From: JADJWR01 sp964610575
GTDB lineage: Bacteria > Pseudomonadota > Gammaproteobacteria > Burkholderiales > Burkholderiaceae_F
Assembly: GCA_964610575.1 (NCBI GenBank)
Contig: CAZSYX010000106.1
Span: 1-8,910 of the forward strand
Reading direction: 5' to 3'
Length of the DNA stretch: 8,910 nt
Both the position numbers and the translations under genes were made by a program. Below, piece by piece: positions 1-6,512 of this stretch. The notes below the pieces were generated by a model, which worked only from the letters and a program-made list of their open reading frames with translations, searched no databases and was not told the origin of the DNA. Each line of letters begins with the position of its first letter. The stretch's first letter is position 1.

Positions 1-119
1 GCATCGGCAGCGCCGACCTCGTGCTGTCGGAAGACTGGCGCGTTCGCCCTGACGAGGCGCTGGTCGAGGAGCTGCGGCAGCAGCCGAAGATTCGCGCGGC
101 CGGCTTCAGCTACGGCTAA
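1..119 (+). CDS. 3' end of an unrecognised protein gene (partial)
   Basis: An open frame enters from the left edge (first full codon at position 3) and ends at TAA 117-119, giving a 38-residue C-terminus that begins IGSADLVLSEDW and ends AAGFSYG. Almost every codon ends in G or C, like the genes further on, which supports real coding. The tail is hydrophilic and acidic in the middle (DEALVEELRQQ, probably helical), with no membrane segment. I do not recognise the family from this fragment. A hairpin with a T-run follows the stop directly, so this gene may end its own transcription unit. Confidence 0.6.
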   Translation, partial: IGSADLVLSEDWRVRPDEALVEELRQQPKIRAAGFSYG

Positions 120-121
120 GC

Positions 122-147
122 GGCGGCGTTCGCGGGACCGCCTTTTT
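122..147 (+). terminator. possible Rho-independent terminator
   Basis: GGCGG (122-126) can pair with CCGCC (138-142) across an 11-base loop, and five T residues (143-147) follow at once. It lies 3 bases after the stop of the upstream gene, as expected for an intrinsic terminator. The stem is only 5 bp, though all GC. It ends 10 bases before the next ATG, so it could instead be a leader structure or attenuator for that gene. Chance hairpins are common at this GC content, but the T-run is unusual here. Confidence 0.45.
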
Positions 148-157
148 CACTGACGAT

Positions 158-1483
158 ATGCGGGCGGCCGTTGAACTCGAGGGCAGTGGCATCCGACGCG
201 TCCTGCAGATCATCGTCCTGCTCTGCCCGGCGCTGACGGTTGCCGTCAAGGGCGGCGCGAACGGCAGCCTGATGATCGCCGCGGCGCTGTCGCTGTCGGT
301 GCTGCTCCGGCAACGCCGTATGAGCGAGGGCAGGGCGGCAGACCGATCCAGCCACTTGGTCCGTGCCTATGCGCTCGCCATGGCGGCGCCGGTCCTAGTG
401 CTCCTCGCGGTGCAGACCCTGCACGGCGGACCGTGGGCGGTTGGCGCGATCAGTTCCTCGGCGCGGTTCCTGCTCGCGGTGCCCGTCGTGCTCGTCATGT
501 GGCGTATCGGACGCGCCCTCGTTCCATGGGCAGACGCCTCTTTTGCGCTGGGAGCGCTCGCTGCCGGCGCGGTGATGCTGTTCGCACCACGCGAATGGTC
601 GCCGGGGCGCTGGGGCAGCCAGTTTCTCGATCCGATCAATTTCGGCGGCCTTGCGCTGCTGCTCGGCGTGTTGTCCCTGCTCAGTCTCGACTGGTATAGG
701 CGCGATCCGGTGCCGATCCGCGTGCTGAAGATCGCCGGATTCGTCAGTGGGCTAGGCGCATCTGTCCCGACCGGTGCCCGCGGGCCGTGGCTGGCGTTGG
801 TGGTGCTGATCGTGGTGCTGGCGTTCACCACCCTGCGCGGGCGTTCGATGGCGATGCGCATCGCACTGTGGACGTCGCTGGCCGCGGCACTGCTCATCAC
901 CTTCGCAACGGTCGACGCCTTCCGCGGGCGCTTCGACCTGATGGCCGCCGACCTCGGCAGCTTCATCTGGGGCGGCGAGCGGGACACGTCGCCCGGGGTC
1001 CGGCTGCAGATCTGGCGGGCGGCGTTGATGGCGTTCGCCGAACGGCCGCTGCTCGGACTCGGCGGCGGCGGGTTCGAGAATGCCGTCGACGGCTATCTCA
1101 GCCTCGGTGTGCTGAGCCCGCTGGCGGCGGAAGCCGCGCGTGCGGAGATGCACAACAGCTATCTCGCGTATGCCGCCGACTTCGGCACCCTCGGACTACT
1201 GGCGCTCGCCGCCCTGTTTGCGGTGCCGGCAGCGGCGTTCGCCCGTCGGCTTGGCGCGGACCCCGTCGGCCGCCGGGCGGCGCTGATGGGCCTGGTCATC
1301 GTCACCATGTACGCCTCCTGCGCGATCAGCGTCGACGTGTTCAAGCTGAAGATGATGGCGGCGTTCTATGCTGCGGCCACGGCGTTCATGGCGGCGATCG
1401 CCTTCGCCGGCGCCGACGAGGACGCGCAGTCGACGGGCGGTAATCGCCGCGAGCCGCTGACGGGAAATGAGTTGAGATGCTGA
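158..1483 (+). CDS. O-antigen ligase / polymerase family membrane protein (Wzy_C, WaaL-like), copy 1
   Basis: A 441-residue polytopic inner-membrane protein made of repeated hydrophobic segments from about residue 13 to 415. The C-terminal half has the Wzy_C (PF04932) pattern: R282 in GVRLQIW, then RPLLGLGGGGF, then MHNSYL with H332, then a membrane segment starting GTLGLLAL. An earlier Arg (R208, in TGARGPW) sits where the family has its SRxG-type motif. Members act on undecaprenyl-linked glycans at the periplasmic face, either ligating O-antigen to lipid A-core (WaaL) or polymerising repeat units (Wzy); related proteins glycosylate pilins. Sequence alone does not separate these. The ATG at 158 gives a sensible first membrane helix, and no other in-frame start lies between it and the upstream stop; I see no good Shine-Dalgarno. 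It overlaps the downstream glycosyltransferase by 7 bases, suggesting translational coupling. A second family member lies at about 4213-5541. Confidence 0.85.
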   Translation: MRAAVELEGSGIRRVLQIIVLLCPALTVAVKGGANGSLMIAAALSLSVLLRQRRMSEGRAADRSSHLVRAYALAMAAPVLVLLAVQTLHGGPWAVGAISSSARFLLAVPVVLVMWRIGRALVPWADASFALGALAAGAVMLFAPREWSPGRWGSQFLDPINFGGLALLLGVLSLLSLDWYRRDPVPIRVLKIAGFVSGLGASVPTGARGPWLALVVLIVVLAFTTLRGRSMAMRIALWTSLAAALLITFATVDAFRGRFDLMAADLGSFIWGGERDTSPGVRLQIWRAALMAFAERPLLGLGGGGFENAVDGYLSLGVLSPLAAEAARAEMHNSYLAYAADFGTLGLLALAALFAVPAAAFARRLGADPVGRRAALMGLVIVTMYASCAISVDVFKLKMMAAFYAAATAFMAAIAFAGADEDAQSTGGNRREPLTGNELRC

Positions 1484-2409
1484 GCATCCTGATCCCGACG
1501 TGGAACAACCTGCCGTACCTGCGCCTGTGCGTCGACAGCCTGCGGCGGCACTCGGTTTTGCCGCACGAGATCCTGGTCCACGTCAACGACGGAGCCGACG
1601 GCACCCTGCAGTGGGTGCGCGAACAGGGGCTGGCGCATACGCACAGCGGCGGCAACGTCGGCATCTGCCTGGCACTGAACCAACTGGCGGCGATGGCCCG
1701 CGGGCAGTGGCTGCTCTATCTCAACGACGACATGTTCTGCACGCCGGGCTGGGACCGCGAGCTGCTCGCCGCGGCCGGGCGGTGCGGACCGCAGCCGGTG
1801 TTCCTCTCCTCGATGCTGGTCGAGCCGGCGCGCACGAGCAACGTTCTCGTCAATGTCGCCGATTTCGGCGGCGATCCGGCGGCGTTCGACGAACAGGCGC
1901 TGCTGCGTTACGCATCGAGCCAGCGCTTCGCCGACATCGACGGCGCTGCATCGCAGCCGACGCTGGTGCGCCGCGCCGACTGGCAGCTGGTCGGCGGCTA
2001 CAGCCTCGAGTTCGGGCCTGGGATGAGCAGCGACGACGACTTCCTGATGAAGCTGTGGCTGATCGGCTGCCGTACCTTCCGCATCGTCGGCTCGAGCGTC
2101 GTCTATCACTTCGCCTGCCGCAGCACGGCGAAGATCCGTCGCAACAAGGGCGGGCGGACGTTCCTGCTGAAGTGGGGTATCTCGCAGCAGACCTTCAAGG
2201 ATCTCTGCATCTCGCGCACCGGCACCGCGCAGGGCGGCGAGGCGCCGAACCTGCCGACAGGCAGCTGGCACGACCGCATCAAGCGGGTCGGGTACGCCGC
2301 CGCTGGGTATCCGCTATCCGATCTGGCGAAGTGGGAGCCTGATCTTCCGCGCCTGCTCGAGCCGGGCGCAGGGCAGGGCGATCAAGGCGAGGAGACGCCC
2401 GGCTCGTAG
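1477..2409 (+). CDS. family 2 glycosyltransferase
   Basis: A 310-residue GT-A fold enzyme that should transfer a sugar from a nucleotide-sugar to a lipid-linked or LPS-core acceptor in the cytoplasm. The N-terminus is typical GT2: SILIPTWNN (residues 3-11), NDG at 37-39, and a DxD-like metal/nucleotide motif NDD at 83-85 within LYLNDDM. SSDDDF (184-189), in the usual place for the ED-type catalytic region, probably supplies the base. A basic segment follows (VYHF, then RSTAKIRRNKGG, then LLKWGIS), a pattern I associate with one GT2 subgroup. The last 20 or so residues are polar and probably disordered. There is no membrane segment. The ATG lies inside the end of the preceding ligase-like gene (ATGCTGA overlap), so both are probably one operon and may serve the same glycan. 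Donor and acceptor cannot be told from sequence. Confidence 0.85.
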   Translation: MLSILIPTWNNLPYLRLCVDSLRRHSVLPHEILVHVNDGADGTLQWVREQGLAHTHSGGNVGICLALNQLAAMARGQWLLYLNDDMFCTPGWDRELLAAAGRCGPQPVFLSSMLVEPARTSNVLVNVADFGGDPAAFDEQALLRYASSQRFADIDGAASQPTLVRRADWQLVGGYSLEFGPGMSSDDDFLMKLWLIGCRTFRIVGSSVVYHFACRSTAKIRRNKGGRTFLLKWGISQQTFKDLCISRTGTAQGGEAPNLPTGSWHDRIKRVGYAAAGYPLSDLAKWEPDLPRLLEPGAGQGDQGEETPGS

Positions 2410-2430
2410 CGCGTGCCGGCGCAAGCGGCT

Positions 2431-3240
2431 TCAGGCGTACTGCTCAACGCCGCGGCTGGCCCGCGTCTCGCCGCTGCCGATCCGCTGCTGCAACCGCTGC
2501 CAGTTCTCGCCCTCGCGGGCGCGGTCGTACTCGCGATGCCACAGATGCAACACGCCGGTGGCGAAGGCGCCGTACTTGCGCCGCACACCGAGGTTGAGCA
2601 GCCGCACCGCGAGGTCAGAGTCCTCGAAGCCCCAGCCCTCGAAGAGCTCGTCGAAGCCGTTGACCGCGCGGAAGTCGTCCGCCCACACGCCGAGATTGCA
2701 GGTGCGCACGCGCTGCCAGCGACGGCTGCCGAGCTTGCGCAACGGGCCGAGCGGCAAGTTGCGCAGCGGCAGCATGCGGTTGATCGCGCCGCGGCTGTGC
2801 GCCGCACGCCACTGCGCGAAGCTCCAATCGTGGATCGGTAGGTGGCCGTCGAGCACCTCGCGGGTGAAGGGCTCCGACAGCAGGATGCGGTTGCCGGCGA
2901 CCATCCAGCCGCGCTCGGCCAGGCGGCGGTGCTGGGCGATGAAATCCGGCCGCGGCACGCAGTCGCCGTCGAGGAAGACCAGGTACTCGCCCTTCGCCTG
3001 CGCCGCGGCCCGGTTGCGCGCGGCACCGGCACGGAAGCCCTTGTCTTCCTGCCAGACATGCGCGATGCGCACCGGCGCGTCGCGAGCCGTGCGCTCGACC
3101 AGCGCGCGGGTGTCGTCGCGCGAGCCGTCGTCGGCGATCAGACCTTCGAAACCGCGGTCTCGCTGCGCCAGCAGCCCGGCGAGCACCGCGCCGAGCGCAT
3201 CCGGCCGGTTGTAGGTGGTGACTATCAGGCTGACGAGCAC
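2431..3240 (-). CDS. family 2 glycosyltransferase with galactosyltransferase-type C-terminal motif
   Basis: A 269-residue cytoplasmic glycosyltransferase. It starts SLIVTTYNRP (4-13), then ADDGS (36-40), QEDKGFRAGAARN (64-76) and the metal-binding LDGDC (90-94). The second half has the Glyco_transf_7C-type signature GWGFEDSDLAVRLLNLG (202-218), with E206/D207 as likely catalytic acids, and then HLWH (232-235). The order matches LPS and capsule GT2 enzymes; donor and acceptor are unknown. The start is GTG (complement of 3238-3240), 13 bases after the stop of the WaaE-like gene on the same strand. No strong ribosome site is visible in that gap, so translation probably depends on coupling to the upstream gene. 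It converges on the plus-strand GT2 with only 21 bases between stops and no clear terminator. Confidence 0.87.
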   Translation of the reverse strand: MLVSLIVTTYNRPDALGAVLAGLLAQRDRGFEGLIADDGSRDDTRALVERTARDAPVRIAHVWQEDKGFRAGAARNRAAAQAKGEYLVFLDGDCVPRPDFIAQHRRLAERGWMVAGNRILLSEPFTREVLDGHLPIHDWSFAQWRAAHSRGAINRMLPLRNLPLGPLRKLGSRRWQRVRTCNLGVWADDFRAVNGFDELFEGWGFEDSDLAVRLLNLGVRRKYGAFATGVLHLWHREYDRAREGENWQRLQQRIGSGETRASRGVEQYA

Positions 3241-3253
3241 CGGGCTGCGCGCG

Positions 3254-4051
3254 CTATCGCTTCAGGCTGTCCGGCAGCGGCGGCTCGGCACTGAGGGCAG
3301 CCTTGCGCTCGTAGTACTTGGCATAGCGATAGAACGTGCCTTCGAAGTTCGACAAGGCGATGACGAAACCAGCCCAGCCGTCGAGGAACCCGGCGCGGAA
3401 GACGTAATGCCTGAGAAAGGCGGCGACGCCGTGCGCCAGGGCGGCGGCCATCGACGGTGTCCTGCCGCGCTGTGCGAGTCGCTCGACGCCGAGCGTCGAA
3501 TAGCGCTGCATCTTGTGCAGCACCTGTGCCAGGTCGCGGAAAGGCACCTGCGCGATCGGCTCCTGCAGTCTTCCGAGCCGGCCGTCGAGCACGTAGGTTT
3601 CATGCACGGCGTCGCTCGTGTAGCGAAGCCTGCCGCGGCGGAACAGCTGCGGCTGGCGGTAGTCTGGGTACCAGCCCGAATGGCGGATCCAGCGGCCGAA
3701 GAAGAAGTTGCGCCGCGGGACGAAGTAGGCGTCGGCCGCGTCCGGGTCCTCGATCACGCGCCGGATCTCTTCGGCAGCCGCGGGGGTGCAGCGCTCGTCG
3801 GCATCGAGGCTGAATACCCAGACGCCGGTGAGCTGGTCGATGACGTCGTTACGCAGCTTGCCGAAGCCCTCGAACGGAACCTGGATCACGCGATCGGTGT
3901 AGCGGCGGGCGATCTCGGCCGTCGCATCGGTCGAGTGCGAGTCGGCGACCACGATCTCGTCGGCCCAGGCGACGCTGCGCAGCGCGGCGTCGATCTTGTC
4001 GGCCTCGTTGAAGGCGATCAGGTAGACGGACAGTCGCGGTTTGGCGTCCAT
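3254..4051 (-). CDS. WaaE/LgtF-like LPS core glucosyltransferase (GT2)
   Basis: A 265-residue GT2 of the WaaE/KdtX/LgtF type. Well-studied members add beta-1,4-glucose to heptose I of the LPS inner core, using UDP-glucose at the cytoplasmic membrane face. Visible motifs in order: LSVYLIAFNEADKI (7-20), VVADSHSTDAT (34-44), GFGKLRN (62-68), SLDADER (81-87), RRNFFFGRWIRHSGW (113-127), PDYRQPQLFRRG (129-140) and VHE (149-151). The DADER, RxNFFxGxWI and VHE blocks are what I recognise as typical of this subfamily, and the length fits its usual 250-265 residues. The C-terminal third is basic and aromatic (FLRHYVFR, FYRYAKYYERK), consistent with peripheral membrane association. ATG at 4049-4051. 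It leads a two-gene minus-strand unit and is divergent from the second ligase-like gene. The sugar added here is unproven, so I give no symbol. Confidence 0.85.
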   Translation of the reverse strand: MDAKPRLSVYLIAFNEADKIDAALRSVAWADEIVVADSHSTDATAEIARRYTDRVIQVPFEGFGKLRNDVIDQLTGVWVFSLDADERCTPAAAEEIRRVIEDPDAADAYFVPRRNFFFGRWIRHSGWYPDYRQPQLFRRGRLRYTSDAVHETYVLDGRLGRLQEPIAQVPFRDLAQVLHKMQRYSTLGVERLAQRGRTPSMAAALAHGVAAFLRHYVFRAGFLDGWAGFVIALSNFEGTFYRYAKYYERKAALSAEPPLPDSLKR

Positions 4052-4212
4052 TAGACTGCTTCGGTCTGTTCCGGGTCATGCAGGCGCGCGCTGCGCGTGC
4101 TGCCCGTTGCTGTTGCGCCTGTTTCGTGCCCGCGTTCCATCGTTCCAGTTCCGCCGATCCGCCACCACCGCGAGCATCCGAGGCCGTCGTCCCCGATGCG
4201 GCCGGTACGCCC
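4052..4212. promoter_or_regulatory. divergent intergenic region, probable promoters both ways
   Basis: About 160 bases lie between the minus-strand WaaE-like start and the likely start of the plus-strand ligase-like gene. Plus-frame codons here (TGT, CGT, CCA, CGA) lose the G/C third-base bias seen after position 4213, which argues it is non-coding. Both genes need promoters, so at least two should lie here, but I see no convincing -35/-10 pair. It has three clustered GTTCC words (4134, 4142, 4148) and a weak 4-bp inverted repeat AGAC/GTCT (4053-4056 with 4064-4067). Neither is enough to name a binding site. Confidence 0.35.
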
Positions 4213-5541
4213 ATGAATCGTAGCCGACCCGCATCGACCGTCCGGTTCTCGGCGGAGCCCGAGGTGGACGTGCTGATGCGCGTGCGGGCGCGCGAGCGGC
4301 GCCTGCTGCCGGTGGCGCGCTGGGCCGCGGTCGTCACCATGATCGGCGCGCTCCTGTCGCCGCCGCTGGCCAATGCGGGCGCGCTGCTTGTGCTGGTCAG
4401 CTTCGCGCTGCTGCCCTCGGCGCGGCAGCGGCTGCGCGCCGCGCTCGCGCTGCCGCTCGTGCGGGCCGCCCTGCTGGTGCTGGCCGTTCTCGCTGCGGCG
4501 ATGCTGTGGTCCGAGGCTCCGCTCGCCTTGCGCCTGAAGTACTGGTGGGACTGGCGGACCCTGCTGCTGCTGATCGTCTGCCTGGTGTTGTTCGACGACG
4601 TGTCGGCGCGCCGCCAGGCGCTCATCGCATGGATCGCCGTTGCGGCGCTGATTGCGGTGTATTCGTTCTGGGCCTGGTTGCAGGGGGTCTCGCCGGCCGG
4701 CACCGACCACGGCTCGCCCGGCATCGTGGCGCGCAACTCGACCACGCAGGGCATGGCGTTCGCCGCCGCCTGCTTCCTGGCGCTGATGCTGGCATTTGGC
4801 GACCGCGCCACCGACCGGCGCATGCGGCTGCTGCTGGCGGCGGCGGCGGTGCTGCTGGCCTGCAACCTGGTCTTCATCACCTCGAGCCGCTCGGGACACC
4901 TGATGCTGCTGATCCTGCTGGCGGGCGCCGTCGTGCAGCTGCTGGCCGGCTGGCGACGTGTCGCGGCGATTGCGGTGCTGCCGCTGGCGGCGGCGCTCGC
5001 CTTCAGCCTGTCGCCGATGCTGCAGACGCGCTTCGGCATGATGGTCGATGAACTTCGCGCGCCGCTGGCTTCCGAGCAGATCTCGGGCATGGGCATCCGC
5101 GTCGTGATGTGGCGGGTCAGCGCGCAGATGGCGCTCGAGCGGCCCTTGCTCGGTTATGGCACGGGCGGCTTCCCGGCGGCCTACGAAAGCGCCATCAAGC
5201 GGTCTTCCTACCGCGGCTGGGCCGCGACGCCGACGATTGACCCGCACAACCAGTACCTGCTCGTGCAACTGCAGGCCGGGATCGTCGGCAGCGCGGCCTT
5301 CGCCTGGTTCCTGCTGGCCGGCTTTCGCAGCCGCAGCCCGGATCCGTGGCGCGCCGCGGGCAAGGCGCTGCTGCTCGGCTGGTGCGCTTCCGCACTGGCC
5401 ACCTCCGTCTTCACCGCCTTCGCCGAGTCGCACCTGCTGATGCCGCTGCTGGGCATCCTGCTGGCGCCGGCGGCTGTCAAGATGGGTGTGCAGCCTGGCG
5501 GGCAGCCAGCTGCCGGCGAACCACCGCAGCCACCTCGCTGA
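4213..5541 (+). CDS. O-antigen ligase family protein (Wzy_C, WaaL-like), copy 2
   Basis: A polytopic inner-membrane protein, 442 residues from ATG 4213, with about ten or more hydrophobic segments. Family features: TSSRSG with R226; R296 in GIRVVMW; RPLLGYGTGGF (310-320); and DPHNQYL with H345 before another membrane segment. Conserved periplasmic Arg and His residues are linked to catalysis in WaaL, which joins undecaprenyl-PP-linked O-antigen to lipid A-core. The SRSG and DPHNQYL forms look somewhat closer to core ligases than copy 1 does (inference). The start is uncertain. The frame is open back to ATG 4078, but third-position G/C bias begins only after about 4225, favouring 4213. ATG 4276 is preceded by the good ribosome site GAGGTGG (4261-4267) and would give 421 residues. 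It is divergent from the WaaE-like gene, and its last 65 bases overlap the end of the opposing heptosyltransferase. Confidence 0.85.
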   Translation: MNRSRPASTVRFSAEPEVDVLMRVRARERRLLPVARWAAVVTMIGALLSPPLANAGALLVLVSFALLPSARQRLRAALALPLVRAALLVLAVLAAAMLWSEAPLALRLKYWWDWRTLLLLIVCLVLFDDVSARRQALIAWIAVAALIAVYSFWAWLQGVSPAGTDHGSPGIVARNSTTQGMAFAAACFLALMLAFGDRATDRRMRLLLAAAAVLLACNLVFITSSRSGHLMLLILLAGAVVQLLAGWRRVAAIAVLPLAAALAFSLSPMLQTRFGMMVDELRAPLASEQISGMGIRVVMWRVSAQMALERPLLGYGTGGFPAAYESAIKRSSYRGWAATPTIDPHNQYLLVQLQAGIVGSAAFAWFLLAGFRSRSPDPWRAAGKALLLGWCASALATSVFTAFAESHLLMPLLGILLAPAAVKMGVQPGGQPAAGEPPQPPR

Positions 5542-6436
5542 AGCTCGGCCATCCGTCGGCGCTGCCGACGCCGACGGCAGCCGCCGACCAGGGGCCGGTG
5601 CGCCGCGCGTCCGTGACGCCGAACAAGGTGATGAGCGGCGCGCCGACGGCTGCGGCGACGTGCGCCGAGCCGCTGTCGTTGGCGACGACCAGCCGGCTGC
5701 CGGCGAGCAGGGCGGCGAAAGTGCCGACATCGGTCTCGGGCAGCAGGGTCGCGTCCGGGACTGCGGCACGCACCGCCTCACGCTCACCCGGGCCGGGACA
5801 CGTCACGACCTGAACGCCCGCGCCGACCAGGTCTGCGCACAGCGCGCCGAAGCCGTTCCACGCCTTGACCTTGCCCTTGTGCAGGCCGATGGCCACCGGG
5901 CACAGCATCACGTACTGACCTTCGATGCCGGCGCCATGCAGCGCCTTGCGCGCGCGCTCGACCGCCGCTGGCGCAAGTCGCAGTGACAGGTCCGGCGGCA
6001 CCGGCGGCGCCTCGCCGCCCAGGAAGGCGCGGGCGAGCTCGTGGTAGTACTCGACCATGTGCATCGGCGTCTCATCCTGCCGCCAGCGCGCCGGCACCGG
6101 AAACGCCTGCGACAGCAGCAGCCGGCGCGCATCGGTGCGGTAGCCGGCCGGGTGCAGCCGCGCCAGGCGGAAATCGAGGGCGCTGCCGAAGGAGTTGGTC
6201 AGCAGCAACGCCGGCGTTCCGGGCCGCGTGCGCGCGCGCAGCTCGGCAACACGCTCGCTTCGTTCCCTGGAAAGTTTCAGCACCGGCCACGGGTATGCGG
6301 CGAACAGATCGGCGGCCCACGCTCGTCCGGCCAGCGTCAGCTTGTGGCCGCGCCGGGAAAGAAGCTCGAGCGCCGGCAGCGCCATGCAGGCGTCGCCCAG
6401 ATGGTTGGGCAGGCGGACGATCAGGTCGGTGCTCAT
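5477..6436 (-). CDS. ADP-heptose:LPS heptosyltransferase, GT9 (WaaF-like)
   Basis: A 319-residue GT-B enzyme of family 9, which transfers L,D-heptose from ADP-heptose to the LPS inner core in the cytoplasm. The N-terminus has the heptosyltransferase motif VRLPNHLGDACMALPAL (7-23) with the expected catalytic Asp D15. LLLTNSFGSALDFRLA and GYRTDARRLLLS follow, as in WaaF-type enzymes. The C-terminal nucleotide-binding half has ANDSGSAHVAAAVGAP starting at A252 (N253 to H259), then LITLFGVTD and TGPW. It is slightly shorter than the roughly 340 residues usual for WaaF. WaaF (heptosyltransferase II) is my best reading, but a third heptosyltransferase or WaaC is possible, so I give no symbol. I chose ATG 6436; a TTG directly upstream (6439) is also in frame. 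No clear ribosome site is visible. The tail overlaps the convergent ligase-like gene by 65 bases, and it is divergent from msbA. Confidence 0.87.
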   Translation of the reverse strand: MSTDLIVRLPNHLGDACMALPALELLSRRGHKLTLAGRAWAADLFAAYPWPVLKLSRERSERVAELRARTRPGTPALLLTNSFGSALDFRLARLHPAGYRTDARRLLLSQAFPVPARWRQDETPMHMVEYYHELARAFLGGEAPPVPPDLSLRLAPAAVERARKALHGAGIEGQYVMLCPVAIGLHKGKVKAWNGFGALCADLVGAGVQVVTCPGPGEREAVRAAVPDATLLPETDVGTFAALLAGSRLVVANDSGSAHVAAAVGAPLITLFGVTDARRTGPWSAAAVGVGSADGWPSFSEVAAVVRRQLAARQAAHPS

Positions 6437-6512
6437 CAAAGCCGGAGTTGACGGCGGTTCGCCTACACTTGACGACGGTTCGCCCGAGCGGCAGGAAGAC
6501 GTCGCGGATTCT
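6437..6512. promoter_or_regulatory. divergent spacer between heptosyltransferase and msbA
   Basis: A 76-base spacer that must carry leader signals for two divergent LPS genes. It holds the direct repeat listed separately. TACACT (6464-6469) resembles a plus-strand -10 box, but no matching -35 sits 16-18 bases upstream. The TTGACG at the start of each repeat copy resembles a -35 box, but no good -10 follows at the right distance. AGGAAG (6493-6498) is a weak ribosome-site candidate, 14 bases before ATG 6513. Confidence 0.4.
6448..6484. repeat. two-copy 16-base direct repeat, 21-base period
   Basis: TTGACGGCGGTTCGCC (6448-6463) is repeated as TTGACGACGGTTCGCC (6469-6484): 15 of 16 bases match, with TACAC between them. 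The start-to-start distance of 21 bases is two helical turns, so both copies face the same side of the DNA, as is common for paired transcription-factor sites. It lies wholly in the non-coding gap between the divergent genes. The regulator, if any, is unknown; a simple local duplication would look the same. Confidence 0.65.

Noticed and set aside
1366..2271. A 301-codon minus-strand open frame opposite the first GT2 gene
   Set aside because: Arg/Ala/Gln-rich shadow frame without domains; the plus strand has the GT2 motifs and an overlapping start with its neighbour.
2415..2429. GCCG/CGGC inverted repeat in the gap between the two convergent GT2 genes
   Set aside because: Only a 4-bp stem with a 7-base loop and no T-run on either strand, so it is not convincing as a terminator.
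3215..4054. A 279-codon plus-strand open frame opposite the WaaE-like gene
   Set aside because: It mirrors the real gene almost end to end and has no recognisable motif, whereas the minus strand has DADER and the other GT2 blocks.
4053..4067. AGAC/GTCT inverted repeat directly upstream of the WaaE-like start
   Set aside because: A 4-bp stem is expected often by chance, and no other operator-like feature goes with it.
4134..4152. Three GTTCC words in the divergent region
   Set aside because: Unequal spacing (8 and 6 bases) and a short word; not distinguishable from chance.
4051..5787. A 578-codon minus-strand open frame antisense to the second ligase-like gene
   Set aside because: Low-complexity Arg/Gln/His/Gly composition and no motif; the opposite strand encodes a clear membrane protein.
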